64,000 nt of DNA from Candidatus Poribacteria bacterium (GTDB taxonomy: Bacteria; Poribacteria; WGA-4E; WGA-3G): assembly GCA_026710795.1 (NCBI GenBank), contig JAPOQK010000103.1, positions 21,660 to 85,659 of the forward strand, given 5' to 3'. The position numbers were made by a program, and so were the translations under genes. Below, piece after piece: positions 26,463 to 35,712 of the stretch (position 1 is its first letter; each line of letters begins with the position of its first letter). The notes beneath the pieces were generated by a model. The model did not search any database and had not been told where the DNA came from. It worked only from the letters and a program-made list of their open reading frames with translations.

Positions 26463-28495
26463 AAACGAAGAACTTATTTACCATCACTATTCTGATGTTG
26501 ATCTATATCCTATTCATTAGTAATGGATATGCACAAGACCATACTCAACGGAATTTACCTGAAGGTGCAATTGCGCGCTTTGGAAAAGGAAAACTAAACG
26601 GTGTCCAATTATCACCGGATGGAAATGTAATTGCAGTTGGTAGTTCTTCGGGTGTATGGCTTTATGATGCTAACGTCGGGACAGAACTTGCGATGTTTAC
26701 CGATCATACTTCACAATTTGGTGCTGTCGCCTTCTCACCAAATGGGAAGACTATAGCCAGCGGGTCATTTGGAGACATATTACTTTGGAACACAGATACT
26801 GGTGATAAATTGAAATCCTTTAAAAATGATAAAGGACGAATAAAAAACCTTAGTTTTACTGAAGATGGTAAAACTCTTCAATGTAAAAATCATATTGACT
26901 CTTATAAATTATGGGATATTTCCACTGGAAAAAAGGTATTAGACTATCGTCCAAAATCTTTAGATAGTTTCGGTCGCGCGCTGAAACTCCTATCTGGAAA
27001 TGACCATACAGCCTCAGATTTATTCCTAAGTAAAAACAATAAAGGAATATATGCGCGTGGGTACGATAATGGGAAAATCCGGTTGGAGGACGCATCTACT
27101 GGGAAACTATTGAAAACCTTTCAAGGATATAAAGATTATATTCATCAACTTGTATTTTCACCTGATGGCAATTTACTTGTATCTAACATTTCAAGCGATT
27201 CACTTCGTATATGGGATGTAAATACAGGACAACAAATTGAAGCAGTGATTGATGATCCAAAAATTAATGGCATACTGATGTTTTCTAAGGATGGAAAAAC
27301 GTTAGTATGTCAGAGAAGATCTAATGAGTTGGTGTTATGGGATGTTGCTACCAAAAGCCATCGATGCTCCCTTGATATTCACATAGACGGTACAATCAAA
27401 GTGTTATCATTTTCTGAAGATAGTAAAAAGATAATAGGAGCAAGTAGTCTTGGTGAGATTCGGATATGGAATACGAACACAGGTGATATTTTACAAACTT
27501 ATACAACAGGACATACACAAATTCTAACATCTTTAGCATTATCCCCAGATGGAAGTCAATTAGCAAGTGGAGACATTTACTCAATTCGAGTTTGGAATAC
27601 ATTCCCAACATATAAGTTAGAGAAACATATAAATGCAGCAATCATTCCACAGGCTTTGGTGTTTTCACCAGAAGGAAACACGGTAACCAGTGTAGAAAGG
27701 TTCAAATATACACAAACAACCAGAACAGGATTAGCAAAGGAAAAAGTTTCAACTACTTTGAATATATGGGATACAAGTACCGGACGCAATCTTTCTGATT
27801 ATTCCATTGAATCATACAAAGAGACGAAAGTCCAAAACAATAGATCATCCTCTTCAAATATTGACATGCATAGCGATATTGTATTATCTCAAAATGGTTA
27901 CATGCTTGCGACTGCTCAAAATGTTGAACGTGCAACAGAGGAAACCCGATTTACAGTGCTGATATGGGACGTTCCACATGGAAAAATAAATTACACACTA
28001 AAGGGTCATACAGATAAAATTAAAGCATTATCATTCACACCAAACGGTAAAATACTTGCCAGTGGCGGAGAAGATGGGACAATTCGACTATGGGATGTTA
28101 ACACTGGCACCCAATTGTTTAACTTGCCTTCCGGCAAGACTCGTGTATTGGCTTTATCTACTAATGGCAAAATCCTCGCAACTACCAATAGTCCGTTTAG
28201 GATACATCTATGGGATATTGAAAATAGTAAGCAAATGCCGTCACTTCAAGGGAATAATGGCACCGTTGAGACGTTGGCATTCTCACCTGATAGCAAAATA
28301 CTTGCGAGTGGTGGTAGGGATGGGAAAATACGCTTATGGGATATTACGATCAATAAACAACTAACTACCGTCAAAGGTCATACAACAGACATAAAAGAAC
28401 TAACTTTTTCAGCCGATGGTAAAACTCTTGCCAGTGGTAGTTCGGATGGTTTAGTATTTCTATGGGATATTGAAAAAGTATGTGGCGATATCTAA
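26459..28495 (+). CDS. Exported WD40-repeat protein, two-propeller size
   Basis: This 678-residue protein starts at a TTG that overlaps the preceding stop (TTGA), so it is translationally coupled to the TPR/FG-GAP gene. A signal peptide (KTKNLFTITILMLIYILF to NGYAQ) precedes about fourteen WD40 repeats, enough for two seven-bladed propellers. Repeat ends include SPNGKTIASGSFGDILLWN, DVNTGQQ, FTPNGKILASGGEDGTIRLW, FSPDSKILASGGRDGKIRLW and FSADGKTLASGSSDGLVFLW. The last repeats are nearly identical to each other, the first ones diverged, which suggests recent amplification at the 3' end. It is related in style to the WD40 protein at 7516-8562. Confidence 0.87.
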   Translation: MKTKNLFTITILMLIYILFISNGYAQDHTQRNLPEGAIARFGKGKLNGVQLSPDGNVIAVGSSSGVWLYDANVGTELAMFTDHTSQFGAVAFSPNGKTIASGSFGDILLWNTDTGDKLKSFKNDKGRIKNLSFTEDGKTLQCKNHIDSYKLWDISTGKKVLDYRPKSLDSFGRALKLLSGNDHTASDLFLSKNNKGIYARGYDNGKIRLEDASTGKLLKTFQGYKDYIHQLVFSPDGNLLVSNISSDSLRIWDVNTGQQIEAVIDDPKINGILMFSKDGKTLVCQRRSNELVLWDVATKSHRCSLDIHIDGTIKVLSFSEDSKKIIGASSLGEIRIWNTNTGDILQTYTTGHTQILTSLALSPDGSQLASGDIYSIRVWNTFPTYKLEKHINAAIIPQALVFSPEGNTVTSVERFKYTQTTRTGLAKEKVSTTLNIWDTSTGRNLSDYSIESYKETKVQNNRSSSSNIDMHSDIVLSQNGYMLATAQNVERATEETRFTVLIWDVPHGKINYTLKGHTDKIKALSFTPNGKILASGGEDGTIRLWDVNTGTQLFNLPSGKTRVLALSTNGKILATTNSPFRIHLWDIENSKQMPSLQGNNGTVETLAFSPDSKILASGGRDGKIRLWDITINKQLTTVKGHTTDIKELTFSADGKTLASGSSDGLVFLWDIEKVCGDI

Positions 28496-28534
28496 TTGTA
28501 AAAGTTAGATATTATTGTAAGTAACTTAGTGTTG

Positions 28535-29782
28535 TTAGGTTTGAGAATTTACATCATTGACACTGTTTTCAACATTTCTCAGGGGTACATAAAGACAAAT
28601 AGTAGCAATTATAAGAATCACTGCCAAAACAGTATAAGAATATGCATTGTTACTGTATAACCAACCAACGTGAGACATGTTAATTAATGATTTGACAAGT
28701 TTTGGATGTGCTGATTGATCATAAAGCAAACCACCGAGAAGTGGACCCAAGATACGACCTAAACCTAAAAACCCATCCATAATTCCGATGGCTGCTCCAT
28801 GTCCAATATGGGTTTGTTTTGAAATCCAGGATGTATTCGTCGGACGGATTAATTGATTTCCGATGCCAGTAATTGTGAGAAATACTGTTATAGTTGTAAA
28901 ATTGATCGAGAAAAGCAAAAGCACCATACCGAATGCGTTAAGAAGTAAACCCGTTACAATAATCCGTCTCTCACCTATCCAGTTGATTAACCTACCAAGT
29001 AACCCACCTTGGAGTGGAACAACAATAGCACCCATGATCATAAACATCCACCCCATCTCTTTTTGGTCATATCCCCAACCATCTTTGATGAACAGTGGAA
29101 AGGTTGCTTCTAATCCAGCGAAACTGAAGGTAGAGAAAAAAGCTATAAGGAACAGAGGAATGAGTGGTGATTCTAATGTTGTTCGTCGGTATATCTCACG
29201 TGGTGAAATCCATTCGTGCTGTTCATCCACAACATCTTTCTGTAGTGATTCTGGGAGTATTGCAAGCACAAAGAGGAAAGTCAAAAAGGACAATCCACCT
29301 GCAACAAAGAACGGGAGATCATGGCTTCCCATCACTCCTCCGATTGCCGGTCCAAGTATGAATCCGAGTCCCATCGCTGCTCCCATTAGACCCATACCTT
29401 TACCGCGTTCTTCTTCAGTGGTGACATCTGCCACATACGCCATTACACTTGGTAAAACTGCTGCTGAGGCGATCCCTGCTGCGCTGCGTGCAAGGAAAAG
29501 CCAGATATAATCATTGGCTAACCCAAAGGCAGCTAATGCAAATGCATTTCCAAGTAAACCGTACAGTATTGCCGGTTTTCTTCCATATTTGTCCGATAGC
29601 CTACCCCAGAGAGGTGCAAATATCAGCTGCATTGCTGAGTATATGGACAATAATATTGCGATTTCGGTTGGGGATGCACCTACTTCTTCGGCATAATAAG
29701 CAAGGTTTGGGATAATGATACCAAACCCAAGCATCACAAAAAATAGGGTTAGGAACAGGAGAAGAAGTTTAGATTTTTGCAT
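28535..29782 (-). CDS. MFS drug-efflux-type transporter
   Basis: This protein of 415 residues has twelve hydrophobic segments. It starts MQKSKLLLLFLTLFFVMLGFG and carries GRLSDKYGRKPAIL, the motif A loop between helices 2 and 3, and GLGFILGPAIGG, the motif C of proton antiporters. This is the DHA1/TetA-like group, which exports drugs or metabolites using proton force. The ATG at 29782 is chosen because helix 1 begins there; an ATG at 29824 would add 14 residues rich in Cys. Substrate unknown. It stands alone between convergent and divergent neighbours. Confidence 0.85.
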   Translation of the reverse strand: MQKSKLLLLFLTLFFVMLGFGIIIPNLAYYAEEVGASPTEIAILLSIYSAMQLIFAPLWGRLSDKYGRKPAILYGLLGNAFALAAFGLANDYIWLFLARSAAGIASAAVLPSVMAYVADVTTEEERGKGMGLMGAAMGLGFILGPAIGGVMGSHDLPFFVAGGLSFLTFLFVLAILPESLQKDVVDEQHEWISPREIYRRTTLESPLIPLFLIAFFSTFSFAGLEATFPLFIKDGWGYDQKEMGWMFMIMGAIVVPLQGGLLGRLINWIGERRIIVTGLLLNAFGMVLLLFSINFTTITVFLTITGIGNQLIRPTNTSWISKQTHIGHGAAIGIMDGFLGLGRILGPLLGGLLYDQSAHPKLVKSLINMSHVGWLYSNNAYSYTVLAVILIIATICLYVPLRNVENSVNDVNSQT

Positions 29783-29971
29783 TCTCAGGTTGAAGAAACA
29801 GATTCCGCACAGATGATAAAACAAGATTGTTGTGCAGTATCAACTATTATACCTATGCTTCTGTAGTGTGTCAATATAAATGATTGTGATGTCTATGGTT
29901 TCTCTGTGCACACCCAACCTATGATACTGATACACTCAAATACTGAATGGTTATGTTAGCAAGAATAGAAG

Positions 29972-30000
29972 TTGACAAGCTGTGTGTATTACTGTAGACT
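29972..30000 (+). promoter_or_regulatory. Probable promoter of the DUF6785-type gene
   Basis: TTGACA (29972-29977), a 17-base spacer and TAGACT (29995-30000). The start codon at 30038 lies about 30 bases past the expected transcription start. Confidence 0.5.
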
Positions 30001-30037
30001 ACATTAAAAACTCCACTCTATTGCAATCTGAAACTAC

Positions 30038-31990
30038 ATGGACACTCAACCTGCCACATTAGCAAGACCCTCTCAGATTCCTTCCCACGGGGTTACGTTT
30101 AAATCCATACTAATTGCTGCTGTTCTAATTCCCATAAATTGCTATTGGGTAATTGAAATGGAGGTAATCCGTTATTCTGGACATCCTGTAACAATTTCAC
30201 TCTTTTTCAATGTAATTTTTAGTTTGTTCGTGGTAATAGGTTTTAACCAGTTGTTGCGTCGATTTCTTCCTCGACTGGCATTAGTACAAAGCGAATTGGT
30301 CATTGTATATCTAATGCTTTCCATTGCATCAGGAATAACTGGTCACGATATGCTGGAAATATTGGTGCCGATGTTAGGGCATGCCTTTCGTTTTGCTACA
30401 CCAGAAAATGAATGGCAGCAGTTGTTTTTACCATTTCTCCCAGAATGGTTGACGGTTAGCAACAGTAAATTATTGCAGGGTTACTATGAAGGAGATTTAC
30501 CGCTCTATACAATTGAGACCTTATTGGGTTGGGCAACACCTGTCTTGTGGTGGACAGCATTCATCACTGTTTTGGTTTTCGGTATGCTGTGTATAAATGT
30601 TATCATACGGAAACAGTGGATTGAATATGAAAAACTAAGCTATCCAATTATACACCTTCCGCTTAATCTTACTGAAACACACAATAATCGTTTTTTCAAA
30701 AATAAGTTAATGTGGCTCGGCTTTGGCATTGCTGGTGGTTTGGCATTATGGAACGGTATCAGTTTTCTATTCCCATATATACCAGAATTACGCACCCGTA
30801 ATCAGAGTTATCAGGTCTTTACCGATAGTCCTTGGAACGCTATGGGCAGGATTCCTTTTTCACTATATCCATTTGCGATTGGTCTTGGTTTCTTCATACC
30901 ACTCGATCTATCATTTTCTTGCTGGTTTTTTTTCTGGTATTGGCGGTTATTACGGGTTGTAGGTGCAATGTTTGGGTTTCGAAATCTACCCAGTTTTCCA
31001 TATATGAACGAGCAAGCATCTGGAGGATATCTGGCATTGTGCGTTTTAGCAGTTTGGGCAAGTCGACGACATCTTCTAAATGTAGGACAGACGATCTTTG
31101 GTCGAAACACCTCGCAAAAGGATACAGATACTCCAATCTCTTATGGAACTGCAGTTTTTGGTCTAATTGGCGTAATGATTGCTCTGGTTATATTTTGTTA
31201 TTATGGAGGGGCAAACATTGGGATTATGTTTGCTTTTTTCGTTATCTATTATATGATTTCTATAGCAATCACACGGATGCGTGCGGAGTTGGGGACTCCA
31301 GTTCATGATTTACACTATTCCGGTCCAGACCAAATCCTAACACGAGTCATGGGAACACGACGGTTAGGCAGGGATAATCTTATTATGTTTTCTATGTTTT
31401 GGTTCATAAACCGTGCCTATAGAAGTCACCCGATGCCTCATCAATTAGAAGGATTTAAAATAATTGAACGCACTAACATGACGATGCGCAGGATCATCTT
31501 TGCGTTGATGTTTGCTACAGTCTTAGGGTCATTAGCAGGATTTTGGTCATTAATTGACAGAGGGTATCAATTGGGCATGGAAGTACGAGCATCCTCTCCA
31601 TCTCTGACAGCATTTGGTATTGAACCATATCGACGTTTAGCGGGATGGTTACAATCCTCATCCGATACACTTATACCAGAAAGTGGGTTTATGGGTTTCG
31701 GTTTTCTAATGACAACCGTACTGATGGTTTTTCGCATGCGATTTGTGTGGTGGCCATTTCATCCTGCCGGATTTGCTATTTCTACCAGTTGGGGTATGAA
31801 TGTTACTTGGGGTTGTCTTTTTATGAGTTGGTTAATAAAACTCATCATACTCAAGTATGGTGGACCAATTAAATATCGTCAATTTGCTCCTTTCTTCTTA
31901 GGTCTCATTCTCGGAGAATTTACAGTGGGGAGCGTCTGGACAATTATTGGAATTGTAGGAGGTATACCAACCTACGGATTTTGGGTTTAA
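30038..31990 (+). CDS. Polytopic membrane protein, DUF6785/DUF6784-like
   Basis: This 650-residue protein has about thirteen to fourteen hydrophobic segments through its whole length, beginning near residue 25 (SILIAAVLIPINCYWVIEM). Conserved-looking blocks include SELVIVYLMLSIASGITGHD, SYPIIHLPLNLTE, MRAELGTPVHDLHYSGPDQI and WWPFHPAGFAIS. These segments recall the DUF6785/DUF6784 membrane proteins, common in Planctomycetes and Poribacteria-like genomes and remotely like oligopeptide transporters (OPT); the family assignment is from memory of these motifs. Transport is a likely but unproven role. Its stop codon overlaps the end of the convergent P-type ATPase homologue by four bases. Confidence 0.75.
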   Translation: MDTQPATLARPSQIPSHGVTFKSILIAAVLIPINCYWVIEMEVIRYSGHPVTISLFFNVIFSLFVVIGFNQLLRRFLPRLALVQSELVIVYLMLSIASGITGHDMLEILVPMLGHAFRFATPENEWQQLFLPFLPEWLTVSNSKLLQGYYEGDLPLYTIETLLGWATPVLWWTAFITVLVFGMLCINVIIRKQWIEYEKLSYPIIHLPLNLTETHNNRFFKNKLMWLGFGIAGGLALWNGISFLFPYIPELRTRNQSYQVFTDSPWNAMGRIPFSLYPFAIGLGFFIPLDLSFSCWFFFWYWRLLRVVGAMFGFRNLPSFPYMNEQASGGYLALCVLAVWASRRHLLNVGQTIFGRNTSQKDTDTPISYGTAVFGLIGVMIALVIFCYYGGANIGIMFAFFVIYYMISIAITRMRAELGTPVHDLHYSGPDQILTRVMGTRRLGRDNLIMFSMFWFINRAYRSHPMPHQLEGFKIIERTNMTMRRIIFALMFATVLGSLAGFWSLIDRGYQLGMEVRASSPSLTAFGIEPYRRLAGWLQSSSDTLIPESGFMGFGFLMTTVLMVFRMRFVWWPFHPAGFAISTSWGMNVTWGCLFMSWLIKLIILKYGGPIKYRQFAPFFLGLILGEFTVGSVWTIIGIVGGIPTYGFWV

Positions 31991-34713
31991 TTGTTTTCTT
32001 TCCGTGGGTTGATCGCCAGATTTAATGGTAATAGGAGTAAAATAAGACAACACAAACCTGATATTATCCATTCTTGTTGAAGTGGGACCATACCCAATAG
32101 GTCTTGCATAGGCTTAAAATATAATGCAGACACATGAATGCCAATTGCCAATATGAATATAACAAACAATCTTATATTAGCGAACATTCTCTTAAACAGA
32201 GATTCCCAAGGATATCGTACACATTGGAAGTAGGAAATAATTTGTGCTAAAATCAAAGTTGTACATGCTGCCGTTTGTGCCTCTATTAGATTGGATTCAG
32301 TTGATGTAGATATTACCACTAAAAAATGGATAATGGTCATTAAACTAATAACAAAACTACGACAAATAATATCAAAGACAGCAGTTTTTGGAAACAGTAG
32401 GGTAATCCTTCTGGGAATATGTTGTTTTACATTGACAGAAATTCTATCGTATCCTAATCCTATTGCTGGAAGCATCGTTGTTATAAATTGAACCCAGATG
32501 ATATGGGTTAACGTTAATGGCATTTCAAAGTTGAATGCCCTTGATAGAATCAATCCAAAAATGACAGTCAAGAATTGTGTAAGCGTACATGAAAGACACC
32601 ACCGAAGAGTCCCTGATAGGTTGTTATATGCCTCACGTGCATAGAGCAGACAATCTTTAACTGCTTTGAATCCTTTATCAACAATCAGACAATCCGCGTG
32701 GTCTTGTGCGAAATGTGAAGCATAACTTGTATCTGCAAATGCCAGATCCGCAGCAAGCATCGCACGTTGATCGTTCGAATTCTGCCCTAAGATCCCTACA
32801 GAATGACTGTGTCGTTTTAAACTACGAACAATATTCCGTCGTTGTTCTGGGGTCAGTTGAGAATAAGCAGTCAAATTTGGCACTTCTTTGTCAAACTCTT
32901 GGGTCGTTAGGTCCATGAGTTCATCCCTAGATCCAACCGAATTGCGTGTATGAATTAATCCAAGTTCTTTAGCTAAATCTGTTGTTGTCTGTTTATCACT
33001 ATCACTAATAAGGATGACCTTTAAACCAGTATCAAGGAAAGACTTAATCACCTCTTTTGTCTCGTCAGTATCAGTTACAGAAAAACTAATGAATCCTAAA
33101 AAGGTAGACATTCCCTGAACTTCCGATGGATTGAGTGGCACATCGGAATGTAAAGTAGCAACACCGTAAACCATATCCCTGGTATTTTGCATGTAATTGA
33201 GTGTTTCACTATATATCTCATATTGATCATTATAGAATTCAGTGAGTTCTCCGTTCAAAAGGATTGAATTGCAGGCTTCAAGCACATTTCTTGCATTGCC
33301 AAAAATTAGGTTGAGATACTCGTTTTCACCTGTTTCAAACACATGGAGTTCATAACCGAAATTTGGTGTCCATGGGTATTCTGCAACAAGATGATAATTT
33401 GATTTAAGTTCTGCAAACGCGTATCCGAGTTGCTCTAATGTATCACCGATTACTTGCTGATGAGATTGATCCACATCGGTTCTATCATAATAGCGTTCAC
33501 CAGAAGTTCCCAAACCCGCTGCCAGAATAAGACCAGGCGCGCCTTGAGGAATTTGAAACCGAGGGGGTATTTCGTTGACACGATTGCTTTTTTCTTCAGG
33601 GGCATAGGAATCGAGTGATTGTAACCATTTTTCCCATACTGACCGATTAACCAGTTGTTCATCAACAAAGATATTTGAAATTGTTAGAGATTTTGTGCTT
33701 GCGATTCCCTTTTCATCAGAACAAAGAGCAGTTAAACGGTTCAATTTCTCAAGGAAATTCCTATTCCTTAATACTATTCCTTCCTTAAGTATATTGAAGG
33801 TCTTCAAATCCAGTATTGCTTGTAGAAGTAAAGATAGGTCATACGGTGTTGCAGCGATAGCAAAAATTAAACCGAAATCAAGGAAATGTTTCCAATTCGG
33901 TTGTTCATTCTGTTGTGATGTTTGCCACCATAATAAAGCAACTGCTAATCCTCCCACAACCAAACCAGCAACAATTAAAATATCATTAAAGAACTTTATC
34001 TGATTCTTGGCAACAGTCATCTCATCCGGCATTGGACGTGTAGGTGAATGGCTCTGATACATTTCCAATTCATCACCTATTCTAACAACAATCGCATGAC
34101 CCACTCCTGTATCAACATACGTGCCACCAAAAACCATATTTGCTTGTTTTTCTGCTGAGAGTCCTGTCTCGTTTATTTCCAATGCATTTTTGTCAGCTGA
34201 TCCGCTGCTACCAAATAAACCTGATTCATTTACAGTTAAACCATCAGCTTCAACAATTCGGGCATCGGCAGGTATGTAATTGCCTGGTCTAAGTAGTAGT
34301 AGGTCACCAGGTACAATATCGGAGGAGGGGCATTTCTCTTGCTTTCCTTGTCGAATAACCGAAACCGTTAGGTTGAATTCCGATTTAAGTCGGTTATTCT
34401 TGTTTTGAAAGTTAATTAGAATAATTATAGTCCATGAAATAGAAATAATGACGATCGCAGCAATAAGTGCAATTTTTGGGGTTTGCTCGGATAATCCAAA
34501 GACAATTGACGCAATTATTAAAAGCAGTAATCTCCAATTAAATATAGACTCGAGAAAGTATCCAATTTTCCAAGAATGGATTTGAGTTTTCGGTTCATTT
34601 TTTCCATAACGACTCTGTAACTCTTCTACATCAGAATGGTTTAACCCGGATTCCAAATCGGAATTAAATTGGTTAAGCAGAAAAGAGATGCTTTCTGCAT
34701 AAAAATTAGACAT
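31987..34713 (-). CDS. P-type ATPase homologue lacking catalytic motifs (pseudoenzyme)
   Basis: This intact 908-residue frame has the layout of a P2-type cation ATPase: N-terminal cation_ATPase_N region, A domain (PGDLLLLRPGNYIPADARIV), helices M1-M10, P and N domains. Every signature is altered. The phosphorylation motif DKTGT is DEKGI (Asp333), TGES is FGSS, PEGLP in M4 is PYDLS, the TGDGVND hinge is LGQNSND, DPPR is TDTD, TGDH is SDSD, and the M6 ion-binding N-x-x-x-D is QFITT. There are no stops or frameshifts, so the protein is probably made but cannot pump by the normal cycle. It may be a regulatory or structural protein. The ATG at 34713 follows TTAGGAAAG; a GTG 18 bases earlier has no such site. 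Confidence 0.88.
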   Translation of the reverse strand: MSNFYAESISFLLNQFNSDLESGLNHSDVEELQSRYGKNEPKTQIHSWKIGYFLESIFNWRLLLLIIASIVFGLSEQTPKIALIAAIVIISISWTIIILINFQNKNNRLKSEFNLTVSVIRQGKQEKCPSSDIVPGDLLLLRPGNYIPADARIVEADGLTVNESGLFGSSGSADKNALEINETGLSAEKQANMVFGGTYVDTGVGHAIVVRIGDELEMYQSHSPTRPMPDEMTVAKNQIKFFNDILIVAGLVVGGLAVALLWWQTSQQNEQPNWKHFLDFGLIFAIAATPYDLSLLLQAILDLKTFNILKEGIVLRNRNFLEKLNRLTALCSDEKGIASTKSLTISNIFVDEQLVNRSVWEKWLQSLDSYAPEEKSNRVNEIPPRFQIPQGAPGLILAAGLGTSGERYYDRTDVDQSHQQVIGDTLEQLGYAFAELKSNYHLVAEYPWTPNFGYELHVFETGENEYLNLIFGNARNVLEACNSILLNGELTEFYNDQYEIYSETLNYMQNTRDMVYGVATLHSDVPLNPSEVQGMSTFLGFISFSVTDTDETKEVIKSFLDTGLKVILISDSDKQTTTDLAKELGLIHTRNSVGSRDELMDLTTQEFDKEVPNLTAYSQLTPEQRRNIVRSLKRHSHSVGILGQNSNDQRAMLAADLAFADTSYASHFAQDHADCLIVDKGFKAVKDCLLYAREAYNNLSGTLRWCLSCTLTQFLTVIFGLILSRAFNFEMPLTLTHIIWVQFITTMLPAIGLGYDRISVNVKQHIPRRITLLFPKTAVFDIICRSFVISLMTIIHFLVVISTSTESNLIEAQTAACTTLILAQIISYFQCVRYPWESLFKRMFANIRLFVIFILAIGIHVSALYFKPMQDLLGMVPLQQEWIISGLCCLILLLLPLNLAINPRKENN

Positions 34714-34772
34714 ATTCTTTCCTAACGTCACTCGTTTTGGACAACATTAAAATATACTATAGAAAAATGGAA

Positions 34773-35690
34773 TTAGGCGTTATCGGTGATAAGTCTTGCA
34801 CCTTCTACATCAATTCCAAGCATTAGTATTTCGCTCGGTATTTCATGTTGGTTAAAGGCATTTTGCATGCTGTTTCCTACTTCCTGCATGTTATCAAGAC
34901 AGTAGGCTGCAATAGTAGGTCCTGCTCCACTCAATGCAGTACACAGTGCCCCCGATGATATTGCAGCATCAACTACATCATCAAATCCAGGAATAAGTGT
35001 GCTGCGGTAAGGCTGGTGTAACTTATCATTCATTGCTGTTGATAACATCTCTAATTTTCCTGTTGCTACACATGCAACAAGCAGAGAACTACGACTAATA
35101 TTATAGATAGCGTCAGAAAAATCAACTGTTTTTGGTAATATGTTCCGTGCTTTCTGTGTGGATAATGTAAATTCTGGGATTGCCAGTACTACTTGTAGTG
35201 CTGGATCACATGCAACCTGTATAGTATGTATATGTTTATCCTCTTGTACAGATATAACCAAACCACCATACAAAGAAGCAGCGACATTATCCGGATGCCC
35301 CTCAAGAGTTGATGCAAAATTGAGCAAATCTGAACGAGAAAACGGATTCTCACACATTACATTGGCTGTTAATAGACCTCCCAGAATAGCAGTGCCACTT
35401 CCACCTAAACCACGAATAGCAGGTATCCCATTCGCTATGGTCAATCTTAACCCTTTCGGTTGCACTTTTCCACTCTGTTGATATATGGTTTCTACTGCTT
35501 GAAACGCAATATGCTCAGGACTACTCGGAATTTTATCAACATCAACACCACTTACCACAACTTCTGATCTTGTACCACAAATTTCCAATGTTACGGTACT
35601 GTAGAGTTCCAATGCAAGACCAAGCACATCAAATCCAGGACCTAAATTTGTAGTGCTGGCAGGAATACGCGCGGTTACTTTAATTGACAT
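34773..35690 (-). CDS. thrB: Homoserine kinase
   Basis: This 305-residue GHMP-family kinase begins VTARIPASTTNLGPGFDVLG, has the ATP-binding RGLGGSGTAILGG loop near residue 95, DNVAASLYGG, and the C-terminal ALSGAGPTIAAY. These are typical of ThrB, which phosphorylates L-homoserine with ATP in threonine synthesis. The gene lies 22 bases downstream of an aspartate-type aminotransferase gene on the same strand, so the pair may be co-transcribed as an aspartate-family amino acid unit. dapA and dapF of the lysine branch are encoded 12 kb away. Confidence 0.92.
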   Translation of the reverse strand: MSIKVTARIPASTTNLGPGFDVLGLALELYSTVTLEICGTRSEVVVSGVDVDKIPSSPEHIAFQAVETIYQQSGKVQPKGLRLTIANGIPAIRGLGGSGTAILGGLLTANVMCENPFSRSDLLNFASTLEGHPDNVAASLYGGLVISVQEDKHIHTIQVACDPALQVVLAIPEFTLSTQKARNILPKTVDFSDAIYNISRSSLLVACVATGKLEMLSTAMNDKLHQPYRSTLIPGFDDVVDAAISSGALCTALSGAGPTIAAYCLDNMQEVGNSMQNAFNQHEIPSEILMLGIDVEGARLITDNA

Positions 35691-35712
35691 ACGAACAATT
35701 CCCTATTCTGCT

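Noticed and set aside
28863..29510. 215-codon plus-strand frame opposite the MFS gene
   Set aside because: It is the complement of a hydrophobic transporter gene; composition is Ser/Pro-rich as expected for an antisense shadow, with no motif.
34713..34731. Sequencing error explaining the odd P-type ATPase motifs
   Set aside because: Changes occur at seven separated motifs by substitutions with no frameshift over 2.7 kb, which cannot come from single errors.
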